DNA of 64,000 nt from Verrucomicrobiales bacterium (GTDB taxonomy: Bacteria > Verrucomicrobiota > Verrucomicrobiia > Limisphaerales > J093), in contig JACKPW010000007.1 of NCBI GenBank assembly GCA_024233215.1, positions 186,001 to 250,000 of the forward strand. The letters are read 5' to 3'. The notes under the pieces are model-generated. The model made no database searches, was not told the origin of the DNA, and saw only the letters and a list, made by a program, of their open reading frames with translations. The position numbers were made by a program, and so were the translations under genes. Each line of letters opens with the position of its first letter. Position 1 is the first letter of the stretch. This document shows positions 26,217-34,750 of this stretch, piece by piece.

Positions 26217-26929
26217 GGGTCGGTTCGCTCGGGTTCTTCAGGTTCTTCGGGAGCGGCGTCGGACGGGTCAGGCCCGTCGGACGGATCGGACACCGCCAGG
26301 GCCTCCGGCGGTGCGGTGGCGAGCCCCGGATCGACCGTGACCGGCTCGGGCGGGGTTTCCACCACGATCCGCCTGAGTTCGTCCGCGGCGGGCAATTCCG
26401 CCAGGTCCCCCAAACCAAAGCTCTCCAGGAACAGCGATGTCGTCCCGTAGCGCATGGGGCGACCCGGCGTTTCGGCGCGCCCGACGCCCTCGACCAGGCC
26501 ACGTTCCAGCAGGGTCCCCATCACGCCGTCCACGGACACGCCGCGAATCTCCTCCATCTCCGATCGGGTCACCGGTTGTCGGTAGGCAATAATAGTGAGT
26601 GTTTCGAGAGCTGCGGGGGTCAACCGGGCCGGTCGCGGACGTTCCCCCACCAGGGCCTGTAACCACGGAGCAAAGGGTGGTCGCGTCACGTACTGCCAGG
26701 CCCCGCCCACGCAGACCAGACGGTAGGCACGCTCCAAGGTCTCGGTTTCCCCGGCCAGTTGCGTCAGGACTGGTTCGATGTCGGCAGCCTTGGTGCCCTT
26801 GAAGGCCTGGGCTTCCGGGTCCGGCTCGTCGCCTTCGGCGGCAGTCTTGATCACTGCGGCCAGATCGGCCGGCGAAAGCGCCTTTTGCGAGGCGAACAAC
26901 AGGGCTTCAATGACGTCTTTCAGCTCCAT
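26213..26929 (-). CDS. scpB: Segregation and condensation protein B
   Basis: 238 residues from ATG 26929 (MELKDVIEALLFAS), the normal ScpB opening; the frame upstream only overlaps scpA. The winged-helix domains include LERAYRLV, LTPAALETLTIIAYRQPVTR, EIRGVSVDGVMGTLLERGLV and GRPMRYGTT, which is diagnostic. A Pro/Asp/Glu-rich tail of about 45 residues follows the conserved part. ScpB dimers bind ScpA and the SMC heads to form the condensin that compacts and segregates the chromosome. It lies 19 bp after scpA and overlaps pheA by 4 bp. Confidence 0.96.
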   Translation of the reverse strand: MELKDVIEALLFASQKALSPADLAAVIKTAAEGDEPDPEAQAFKGTKAADIEPVLTQLAGETETLERAYRLVCVGGAWQYVTRPPFAPWLQALVGERPRPARLTPAALETLTIIAYRQPVTRSEMEEIRGVSVDGVMGTLLERGLVEGVGRAETPGRPMRYGTTSLFLESFGLGDLAELPAADELRRIVVETPPEPVTVDPGLATAPPEALAVSDPSDGPDPSDAAPEEPEEPERTDP

Positions 26930-26948
26930 TCGTTGAAAACGGTCAGGA

Positions 26949-27797
26949 TCAACTCTGCTGGGGAGGCTCGAAGGCAGGGACCTCGGGGGACAAGGGGGCT
27001 TCCGTCCCCGGCTCGCCCCCTCGTTCCACCGCCTGCGTTGGTTTCGGGTCACCCGCAACCACCGGGTCCTGTGCCGGAGGGGCGGCCCCGATTTCGATGT
27101 CCCCGAAGGCATCCTGCTGGGTGGCCACGATGAACTTCATGCGGATCAACTCCAGCAGGGCGAGGAAAGTGGCGACCACCTCGTTGCGACTGCTCGCATT
27201 CGTGAACAACTCCTGGAACCGGACCCTGGTCTGCCGACCGAGGAGCCCGCGAATGGTCTCCATCTTGCCGCTCACCGTCCAGGGATCGTCCTCGATGGTC
27301 GTTGCGTCCTGCCGGGTCTTGAACCGGCGGAGAATCTCGTTCACCGCCTCGAGCAGGGTAAACACGGACACCTGCAACGGCGGCGCGGGGGTTTCGAAGG
27401 TCAGCCGGGGAGCGCGCCGGAGGAACACCCGGGACTGCTCCTCCTCGCACTCCTGCAAACGGGCGGCGGCGTCCTTGTATTTCTTGTACTCCACCAGTTT
27501 CCGGATGAGTTCCCACCGCGGATCCTCCTCGTCCGGGTCGTCCTGCTCGTCCGTCACCCGTTTGTCCACCGGCAGGAGTTCGCGGCTCTTGATGTAGAGG
27601 AGCGTGGAGGCCATCACCAGAAACTCGCTCGCGACGTCCAGGTCGAACTCGCGCATCAGGTCGATGTACTCGATGAACTGCTCCGCCAACCGGGTGAGAT
27701 TGACCTGATAAATGTCCACCTCCTCCTTCCTCACGAGATAGAGGAGGAGGTCAAGCGGTCCCTCGAAGACCTCAAACTGGACTTTGTATTCGGCCAC
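26949..27797 (-). CDS. scpA: Segregation and condensation protein A (kleisin)
   Basis: 282 residues using the GTG at 27797, just before the conserved ScpA opening (EYKVQFEVFEGPLDLLLYL). The frame is open upstream, but that part does not look like ScpA. Other features are EEVDIYQVNLTRLAEQF, FLVMASTLLYIKSRELLP and the C-terminal winged helix with VVATFLALLELIRM. As the kleisin it bridges SMC heads together with ScpB. The acidic stretch DDPDEEDP (middle) and the Pro-rich tail are poorly conserved in the family. It is first in the scpA-scpB-pheA operon. Confidence 0.94.
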   Translation of the reverse strand: MAEYKVQFEVFEGPLDLLLYLVRKEEVDIYQVNLTRLAEQFIEYIDLMREFDLDVASEFLVMASTLLYIKSRELLPVDKRVTDEQDDPDEEDPRWELIRKLVEYKKYKDAAARLQECEEEQSRVFLRRAPRLTFETPAPPLQVSVFTLLEAVNEILRRFKTRQDATTIEDDPWTVSGKMETIRGLLGRQTRVRFQELFTNASSRNEVVATFLALLELIRMKFIVATQQDAFGDIEIGAAPPAQDPVVAGDPKPTQAVERGGEPGTEAPLSPEVPAFEPPQQS

Positions 27798-28016
27798 AAT
27801 CAGAACCGGCGCGGGGCCGGGACGAACGCGAATGCTAGGGGCCGTCCGCCCTGTTTGGCAATGGCAATGGCCGGACAATGGGGCCGGAAACCAGGGCCGA
27901 CCGGAGAGGAAAGTCGGAAGCGCGCTATCGTCCGAGCGCACCATGGCCTACGAGGATCGAGTCGAATCCCACACTTGCCGCCATCGTGGCGGAACCCGAA
28001 GTCTCTCGGGAAACCG

Positions 28017-30050
28017 CTATTTCGCCTTGTCGGCCTGCAGCGCGGCCCGGACCCGGTTGAACGGGCCCGGGGTCGGCGGGCGACCAAACACACTCACCAC
28101 CCACTCCTGCGCCGGCACCAGGTGACGGTAGATGAAGGCCTGCATCAGGTCGTCCGCCGGAACCGCCGGATGAATGACCTGCTGTCCCGCGATCCGCGCC
28201 CTTCCTTCCAGCCCAATCGCCACCGGCGCGTGACCCACCGCTGCCCGCGGCACGAACAGGTTCACCGTCACCTCGCCCCGGCCCGCGGGGATCCAGGTCG
28301 GTCGACCACTGTTAAGCACCAGGCCGCGCGGGGCATCGGACAACGCCAACTCAATGCCATTCGTGAACCCGTCGCGGCGGAGCGCGTAAACCGTCAGGGC
28401 TGCCGAGGCCCCGGGGCGGAGGTTGACCGCGGAGGGCACGACCCGCAGGGCGAAGTCCGGCTGCGGCGCACTCAATCGCAAACGGTAGGCGAAAGCGGAA
28501 CCACCGCGATGCTGGGTGTCCGTAAGTTGCACAAGATAGGGCCCGTCCGCCGGCAACTTGAGGTGAACGTAGGAATCCGCGTGATGCGTTTCCAGTCCGG
28601 CCCCAGGATCCTCGTGATCGTCGTTGAACGCCACCTCGGCCCCGTCCGGCCCAAAGATTCGGAGCCCGGAATCCAGTGGCGATTCCAACCTCCGGGCTGT
28701 GACCTCCGCCACGAGATCCTGTCCGCGACGACCGTTGAAGCGGAAGCAATCGCGGTCATCACGGCGCTCCATCCGACCGTTCAAGATCACCGGCAGCTCG
28801 ATCTCCTGCGCGTTTTCCGCCAAATCGTTGGGCTCCTGTTCGGGCCTCTCGGGCAACCGGTCGACGGCGAAAGGGAGCCGGTTCCAGGACAACTCGCTGT
28901 CCGGTACCGGGACCATCCGGATCCCATCAAACTCCGGCGTCGCGGTCACGTCGATCTCAGGCACAGGCAGGTTCCATCCCGCGAGTTCCACCGTGGTGGT
29001 TTCACCGTCCGGCCCGCCCAGCGGGAAGAGCCCGGTCAGGCAGGGCAGTTCCCCCAGCGCGATCCGGTAGACGAAATCCTCCCGTCCGCGAAAGATCGAG
29101 TCCTGGATCTCCACCCGGTAATCCCCGTCCCGAGGCACCTCAAAGCACAGCAGCGGATCCGGTTGAAAACGGAAATCGTCGCTGTATCCCACCTCGTTGC
29201 CGTCGGGGTCGCGGAGCGTCAGGGTGGCCTGAAACCAGCCGGGTACGGCGTCCGCCAGGTAGGGAATCAACTGCCGGGCGGAAACGGCAGCAACCAACCG
29301 CATCCCCTGCTTCAAACGGACGCTGAAACAGTCCACGTCACCGGGCAGGATCTGACCGTTGACCACCGCCGGCACCTGTGGAACCCGCGTTGGTCCGGCC
29401 GGATTCTCGTTGGGCTCGTGCTCGATGAATTCCGGCAGCCGGCCGATCCGGAACACCACGGGATTCGACAACCCCGTGGCCGTACGGAGTCGCAGCTCCC
29501 GCGTGCCCGGTGTCGCGTCGGCCGCGATGCTGAGCTTCAACCGGACATCCTCGGAAAGCTGGCGATTCTCGCGATCACGGTTCTTCGGGTTGGCCACCCG
29601 GGCGCGCATCTCCGCCAGTTCCTGGGTCGCCTCAGAACGCGACAACCGCTCCACCACGTTGGTGGCGGCGGGATCGATGAACGTGATCTCCCGGGCCTCG
29701 CGCGACGCGGCTTTGACGGCTTCCTGGAGCGCCTTGATCCGGTCACGGAGAAGGTTGAGCTGGCGGCCGGTCAACGGCTTTACATGTTCCAGCACCGTTG
29801 CTTCGACTCCGCCGCCGCTGACCCGAACGCCATCCACGCCGTCGAGGAACTGGCCCGCCAGGCGCACCTCGAAGGTGTTCCCAACCTGCCCCCCGGCGGG
29901 AAACGCATAGCCGATCCGCGGATTGCGCTGGGCGGTGGCGGCTGGAGCCAGCAGGAGCAGCAGCGCAACCTGGAGGAACGGGCTCACCGGGTTTCGCAGC
30001 GCCGCGACGAACGGGGGCAGAAGCCGGGTTGGCTTGGGGAGCATTCTCAT
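28017..30050 (-). CDS. Secreted protein with pre-peptidase C-terminal (PPC) domains
   Basis: 677 residues from ATG 30050, which overlaps the stop of the upstream DUF1501 gene (ATGA). A signal peptide (about 1-40) is followed by QRNPRIGYAFPAGGQVG, a start typical of large secreted proteins of this phylum. Two PPC-type beta domains are visible: one around HEPNENPAG...DVDCFSVRLKQG...FEVPRDGDYRVEI, the second around EQEPNDLAENAQEIE...DRDCFRFNGRRG...LPADGPYLVQL. A further immunoglobulin-like end follows. PPC domains are secretion or substrate-binding modules. No protease domain is present. Coupling to DUF1501 and DUF1549/1553 genes suggests an envelope complex of unknown role. Confidence 0.88.
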   Translation of the reverse strand: MRMLPKPTRLLPPFVAALRNPVSPFLQVALLLLLAPAATAQRNPRIGYAFPAGGQVGNTFEVRLAGQFLDGVDGVRVSGGGVEATVLEHVKPLTGRQLNLLRDRIKALQEAVKAASREAREITFIDPAATNVVERLSRSEATQELAEMRARVANPKNRDRENRQLSEDVRLKLSIAADATPGTRELRLRTATGLSNPVVFRIGRLPEFIEHEPNENPAGPTRVPQVPAVVNGQILPGDVDCFSVRLKQGMRLVAAVSARQLIPYLADAVPGWFQATLTLRDPDGNEVGYSDDFRFQPDPLLCFEVPRDGDYRVEIQDSIFRGREDFVYRIALGELPCLTGLFPLGGPDGETTTVELAGWNLPVPEIDVTATPEFDGIRMVPVPDSELSWNRLPFAVDRLPERPEQEPNDLAENAQEIELPVILNGRMERRDDRDCFRFNGRRGQDLVAEVTARRLESPLDSGLRIFGPDGAEVAFNDDHEDPGAGLETHHADSYVHLKLPADGPYLVQLTDTQHRGGSAFAYRLRLSAPQPDFALRVVPSAVNLRPGASAALTVYALRRDGFTNGIELALSDAPRGLVLNSGRPTWIPAGRGEVTVNLFVPRAAVGHAPVAIGLEGRARIAGQQVIHPAVPADDLMQAFIYRHLVPAQEWVVSVFGRPPTPGPFNRVRAALQADKAK

Positions 30051-31417
30051 GGCAGGGACTCCATGATTTCGGACAGCAACCCGCCGCGCTTGCTCTTCGG
30101 CCCGATGGGTGGTGTTACGCGAACCTCCAAACCTTGCGGATGAGGCAGGGTGGCTTCGGGATCGATGCCCAGTTGGGTGTAAATGCTGCCGATCAGGTCC
30201 GGTGGATAAATGGGCCGTTCGCCGACCTCCTCCCCCCTGTCGTCGGTGGCACCCACGACCTGGCCACCCTTGAATCCGCCCCCTGCCAGCACGCCGCAAA
30301 ATGCCTTGCCCCAGTGGCCCCGCCCTCCGTTCCACGGCGCCTCCGTCTGCACCTTCGGGGTCCGGCCGAATTCCCCCTGCCACCAGACGAGGGTCGAGTT
30401 CAGCAAACCCCGCTCGGAAAGGTCTTCCAACAGCGTGGCCAGGCCGCGATCCAGCTCCGGCAGCATCCGGCGCATGGCCTGGAAATGCTGCTTGTGGGTG
30501 TCCCAGCCCTTGTAGTTGATGGTGACATAGGGCACGCCCCGCTCCACCAACCGCCGCGCCACAAGGCAGGATTGACCGAACCGGCTGCGACCGTAGCGCT
30601 CCCGCATCGCGTCCGTTTCCGTGCCCAAATCGAAGACCTTTCCAGCGTCGCCGAGGATCAGATCGTAGGCCTGGCCTTCCGTCTGCCCCAGCGCCGCCAA
30701 CCGGGGGTCGCCCTTCATCGTCAACGCCAGGGTATCCAGGCGGTGAAGCAGTTCGCGCCGCGTGTGCTGCCGTTCGTCGGTGATGCCCTGGGCCACGACG
30801 CCTTCCACCACGAAAGGTGTTTTCGACGGATCGCCACCCGTGGCAAACGGCTTGTGCCGGGACCCAAGAAAACCCGCCTCGGAAAAGCGCCCCTGGGGCT
30901 CGGTCAACACCACATACGGCGGGATCAACCCCTGGTATCCGGCACCATAACCCCGGAAGTGCGAAACCACCGCACCGACCGCCGGATAGACCTGGCCATC
31001 GCCCGGTTCGCGTCCGGTCTGCACCAGGTAGGAGGCCGTTTCATGGCCGTTGATGCCATGGGTCAAGCCGCGCAGGATCGAGTATTTGTCCGCCTGCTTC
31101 GCCAGCAGGGGCAGCAACTCGCAGATGCGAATACCCTCGATATTCGTGGCGATGGGTTTGGTGAACGGACCGCAATAGGCCGGCCCGGCTTCGGGCTTGG
31201 GATCGAAGGTGTCGAGGTGGGCGGGGCCTCCCCACATCCATATCTGGATGACCGACTTCGCCTTCGCCGCCCCGGACGCAGCCTTGGCCCCGGTCAACGG
31301 ACCCGCCAGCGCAAGCCCGGCCGCGCCGGACAGACCGCGACGAATCGCCTCGCGTCGGGTGATACCAAGGCGGCCGGGCAGTGACTCAGCCGCGGGAGAA
31401 TCCGGCTTCACGTTCAT
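30047..31417 (-). CDS. DUF1501 family protein with Tat-type signal
   Basis: 456 residues from ATG 31417; a GTG at 31447 would extend it into repeat-like DNA. A twin-arginine segment (TRREAIRRGLSGAAGLALAG) suggests Tat export as a folded protein. The body matches DUF1501: IQIWMWGGPAHLDTFDPKP, GINGHETASYLVQTG, YVTINYKGWDTH, WWQGEFGRTPKV and GGRGHWGKAFCGVLAGGG. The family is related to sulfatase/alkaline-phosphatase folds and is nearly always next to DUF1549/DUF1553 genes in Planctomycetota and Verrucomicrobiota, as here. The biochemical role is not established. Confidence 0.93.
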   Translation of the reverse strand: MNVKPDSPAAESLPGRLGITRREAIRRGLSGAAGLALAGPLTGAKAASGAAKAKSVIQIWMWGGPAHLDTFDPKPEAGPAYCGPFTKPIATNIEGIRICELLPLLAKQADKYSILRGLTHGINGHETASYLVQTGREPGDGQVYPAVGAVVSHFRGYGAGYQGLIPPYVVLTEPQGRFSEAGFLGSRHKPFATGGDPSKTPFVVEGVVAQGITDERQHTRRELLHRLDTLALTMKGDPRLAALGQTEGQAYDLILGDAGKVFDLGTETDAMRERYGRSRFGQSCLVARRLVERGVPYVTINYKGWDTHKQHFQAMRRMLPELDRGLATLLEDLSERGLLNSTLVWWQGEFGRTPKVQTEAPWNGGRGHWGKAFCGVLAGGGFKGGQVVGATDDRGEEVGERPIYPPDLIGSIYTQLGIDPEATLPHPQGLEVRVTPPIGPKSKRGGLLSEIMESLP

Positions 31418-31445
31418 TCGGGTATTTCGTGCATGTCGTGGTTCC
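31418..31445. repeat. CACGAA-type phased repeat in the DUF1501 leader
   Basis: On the minus strand the region just before the DUF1501 ATG reads GAACCACGACATGCACGAAA, with CACGA units about 10 bp apart. It resembles units at 22491, 57628 and 58846. Confidence 0.45.
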
Positions 31446-31466
31446 ACTCCAACAGCCGGTCCAGGG

Positions 31467-33149
31467 TCAATGCCGGTAGAGAAACTCGGCGCTGTTGATC
31501 AGGGCCCAGATCACGTCCGTGGCCGCGGCACCCCGCTGCCTGGGTCCGTTGCGAAGGTAATCCTGAACCGCCTGCAGTTCCGCCTGCGTGGGAAACCGGG
31601 AAAGCAGGGTCAGGTAGACCCGCGTCACGACTTGTTGCGGGGTGCCCCGGAAGTTCACCAGCGCCCGCAACCGGGGGCTTTGCTCCAGCTTCCGCTGGAC
31701 GTGACTTGAGTTGAGCAGGTGCAGGCGCTGCGCCGTGGTGGGCTCGTTGTTGCGCTCCGACATCAATCCCGTGTCGCGCGGCGGACGGCCGAACAACTCG
31801 AGGAACGGACTGGTGATGCTGCCATCCGCCAGGGCAATGGCACGCGTTCCCTCCGGGATGAAGGTGAACGGCTCAGGAATCGGGCTCTCGTATTTCTCGG
31901 TTGTCCCGCTGACCTGGCAAAGCGCGTCGATCAACACCTCCGCTTCCAGCCGCCGCAACGGGTAGGCGGCGAAGTTGGCCTCGCCGCGCGGATCATCGGA
32001 GGCGGGCACCGACGCAAGTTGGTAGGTCTGTGAGTTCAGGATCAGCCGGTAAAGGGACTTGAGGTCGTAATGCGAGCGGACCAGTTCGGCGGCCAGAAAG
32101 TCGAGCAATGCGGGATTCGACGACGGATTGTCAGGACGGAAATCGTCGGGCTCATGGACAATCCCCCGCCCCAGCAGCCAGGCCCAGATCCGGTTGGCAA
32201 CCACGCGAGCGAACCAGGGATTGTCCGACCGGATCAGCCAGTCGGCGAAGACCTCGCGAGGGTCCTTGTCGGCACACAGCCAGACGTGCGCGCCGTCGGG
32301 AAAGGTCGCCTCACGCGCGCCCGCCAGCAGGTTCGCGTTGGTGGCGCCGGGATCGAAGTACACGATCTCCTCCTTCCATTCCGCCGTGGATTTGAAGCCC
32401 ACGTTGGCAAAGAACGCCGCCATCCCGGCGCGCCGTTCGTCGGGCCACTCGTCAAACCGCTCCCCCATGAATGTGAGCGCCACCGCCGCGGCAAGCGCCT
32501 CCGGTTCCTGGCCCTGGAGCGCGCGAAAGAAGTTCACCGGCGGCACGCGGAAGTTGCTGCCGTTTGCGGTGAGCAGTTCGCGGGCCAGGCGATCGTAAGG
32601 GACGTTGTCGCGGAGGCCCGTGCGAATCCAGCGGTGATAAGCCTGCACGGCGTTGGGCCAGAGATTGATCGGGAACTCCGCCTTCACCCGGAGCACCTCG
32701 CACCACTTCATCGCCCGGTAATCGGTGAATTCGTTGCGCTCCAGCAGCCGGTCGATCAACTCGCCGCGCTTCCCCGGGTTGCGATCCAGCAGGAACTCGC
32801 GCGCCTCCTCCATCGTCGGCAGCGTCCCGATGACGTCGAGGTACGCGCGCCGGAGAAACACGGGGTCGGTGCTGGGGTTGGCGGGCGGAATGCCCAGTTC
32901 CGTGAGGCGGGCGAAGACCAGTTCGTCGATGCGGTTCAGCGGTTGCGGCGGAGTCGCGAGGGCGTAGGGATTGGCGGCGGGACCGGCGGCAGGCGCGGGT
33001 TGAAGCCCAACCGCGACAAACGACACCGTCAACCAACCAGCGATGAAGCAGGTCTTCACGTTCGTCCAGGCACCGGCCCCGGCCGCGAACCCACGAAGGC
33101 CCCAGCCGGAACCGGACTTGATGCCCCAAACCTTGCGCCGCGACGCCAT
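31467..33149 (-). CDS. DUF1549/DUF1553 protein without cytochrome domain
   Basis: About 560 residues from ATG 33149. The start is uncertain: a GTG at 33170 sits directly on a GGAGG, and a GTG at 33059 would give the cleanest signal peptide (KTCFIAGWLTVSFVAVG). The DUF1549 part (about 60-260) has RIDELVFARL, FLRRAYLDVIGTLPT and RDNVPYDRLARELLTA. The DUF1553 part (about 310-550) has NPWFARVVANRIWAWLLGRGIV, LILNSQTYQ, PLRRLEAEVLIDALCQVSG and RVYLTLLSRFPT. Many relatives carry an N-terminal cytochrome-c-like domain; no CxxCH heme motif is present here. It is partnered with the DUF1501 gene 50 bp downstream. Confidence 0.9.
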   Translation of the reverse strand: MASRRKVWGIKSGSGWGLRGFAAGAGAWTNVKTCFIAGWLTVSFVAVGLQPAPAAGPAANPYALATPPQPLNRIDELVFARLTELGIPPANPSTDPVFLRRAYLDVIGTLPTMEEAREFLLDRNPGKRGELIDRLLERNEFTDYRAMKWCEVLRVKAEFPINLWPNAVQAYHRWIRTGLRDNVPYDRLARELLTANGSNFRVPPVNFFRALQGQEPEALAAAVALTFMGERFDEWPDERRAGMAAFFANVGFKSTAEWKEEIVYFDPGATNANLLAGAREATFPDGAHVWLCADKDPREVFADWLIRSDNPWFARVVANRIWAWLLGRGIVHEPDDFRPDNPSSNPALLDFLAAELVRSHYDLKSLYRLILNSQTYQLASVPASDDPRGEANFAAYPLRRLEAEVLIDALCQVSGTTEKYESPIPEPFTFIPEGTRAIALADGSITSPFLELFGRPPRDTGLMSERNNEPTTAQRLHLLNSSHVQRKLEQSPRLRALVNFRGTPQQVVTRVYLTLLSRFPTQAELQAVQDYLRNGPRQRGAAATDVIWALINSAEFLYRH

Positions 33150-33188
33150 CGATGTCACGTGACAATCCACCTCCGGTGAGGGCGGGGT

Positions 33189-34631
33189 TCACCCTTCCAG
33201 GGGCAGGGACGCCAACCGGCCCGGAAGCGGGCAACCGGTGCAGCGGGCGTCGCTGCGGGCGCAGAAGTCGCGGACGATCTGCAGGAGCCCCTGTTGGTGA
33301 ACCGAACGGAGCGGCTGGGGCATTGGAATGCCGGGGAGGATCCGTTGCCGGGCCAGGCGCAGCACGGCGTTGTCCTGCGCCGCCGGCCAGAGACGATGGC
33401 GTTCCTCCACCCGCCTGCGCAAGCCGGCCTGCACGCCGGCATCCGCCCGGCACCAAAGCCACGGGAGAAACGCGTTCACCGCCAGATCCGTCAGCCGCGT
33501 CCGACCCAGCAACACCGAGGGCTCCTCCTGGAACGGCGCGTTCAGTGTCCAGTGGTGCTCCCAGAACTTGTCCCGACCGGGCCGCAACCGTTCCTCCAGT
33601 GAGGTCGCCAGTCGCGTTTGGGGCAACTCCTCCAGCAACCATCGCTCCAGAACGCCGGGCAGGTCTTCCCGCTGCAACCAGTGCGCCGCCAGCGCCAGCC
33701 GGCGTTGGGGATGATTGGCCGGACGGACTCCGCCCAACCGCCAGGCGGCCCGGGGGAGGACCACGTCCTCAAAGGCCGTCCGCTCGCGCCACCATTGATC
33801 CCACACCCGACGCAGGTACTGCCTCGTCCGCGGCCGGGTCCCGGAAAGATCGGCCGGGAGCAGGCCGGACACCCCCAACAACCGCGCCTGCCAACCGGTC
33901 AGGTCGGGTCTTCCCGCTGAAATCCGGGGCAACAACCCCGCAATCCGGCGCATCGGCCATGGGTTGTGCTTGTAGCCCAGCGCCGCGAACAGGGTCTCCC
34001 ACAGGGCCGCCTGCCAGCCCGCCTGTTGTGCCCGGGCACGGATGCGATCCGCCTTCAGGGTCAACCGAACCAGGCCCGCCTGCTCCAGCAACGCCTGCCG
34101 ATCCTCCGCCCCCAGTCGCGCCAGTGGACCGGCACAGGCGCCTTGCTGGCCGCAGGGCAAACCGTCCTCCGCATGATCGGCCAGCCACCCGGCCAGCGCT
34201 TCCAGGGAGGCGTCGAGCGTGCCTTCCAACCGCAGGGTGGGAATCGCACCGCCGGCCGGGGTGTTGCCCTCCCAGACGACATGCAGCCGGACGCTCCGAA
34301 AATCCGGATTGCCGGCATGCCCATGCTGCGTCCAGCCCTGGGGTTGCAGGTCGATTTCCACGTCGCCGCTGAGGGGTTCCTCGCCCTCGATTTGGAACAG
34401 CGCATCCCGGAAGTCCGGGCCGGCTTCCCGATTCCAGAACCCCGGATGAAGCACCGTGATGCGCCGGCCGTCGAAGGTCTTCAATCGCTCCGGTTGCAGG
34501 CGTTGGTGCCGCCAAACCTGCTGCAACAGCTGCTCATTCGGTCGCCCCGCAACCCCGGGCTCGGCCAGGACCGGGGAAACCGGCCGGCCGACCCGCCAGC
34601 GGAGATAGCAATCGGGCGGGAGAAATGTCAT
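33189..34631 (-). CDS. DUF2851 family protein
   Basis: 480 residues with no signal peptide, so probably cytoplasmic. The N-terminal half matches DUF2851 (NEQLLQQVWRHQRLQPERL, GRRITVLHPGFWNREAGPDF, GDVEIDLQPQGWTQHGH, VRLHVVWEGN). The C-terminal part has FEDVVLPRAAWRLGGVRPANHPQRRL and ends in a Cys cluster (FCARSDARCTGCPLP) that could bind a metal. Function is unknown; the family is found in Bacteroidota and Verrucomicrobiota. It lies 18 bp upstream of the longest form of the DUF1549/1553 gene on the same strand and diverges from the HtrA-like gene. Confidence 0.85.
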   Translation of the reverse strand: MTFLPPDCYLRWRVGRPVSPVLAEPGVAGRPNEQLLQQVWRHQRLQPERLKTFDGRRITVLHPGFWNREAGPDFRDALFQIEGEEPLSGDVEIDLQPQGWTQHGHAGNPDFRSVRLHVVWEGNTPAGGAIPTLRLEGTLDASLEALAGWLADHAEDGLPCGQQGACAGPLARLGAEDRQALLEQAGLVRLTLKADRIRARAQQAGWQAALWETLFAALGYKHNPWPMRRIAGLLPRISAGRPDLTGWQARLLGVSGLLPADLSGTRPRTRQYLRRVWDQWWRERTAFEDVVLPRAAWRLGGVRPANHPQRRLALAAHWLQREDLPGVLERWLLEELPQTRLATSLEERLRPGRDKFWEHHWTLNAPFQEEPSVLLGRTRLTDLAVNAFLPWLWCRADAGVQAGLRRRVEERHRLWPAAQDNAVLRLARQRILPGIPMPQPLRSVHQQGLLQIVRDFCARSDARCTGCPLPGRLASLPLEG

Positions 34632-34750
34632 GGTGAAAGCGGTATTTGCGCCGGATGACGCCCGGTGTCAAGGTCACAGGTAAACGGATGGCGGGTCTCA
34701 CCAACGCGGCTTGGCTGAACGCGGTGGCGGCCCCATTGTCTGAGGCAATG

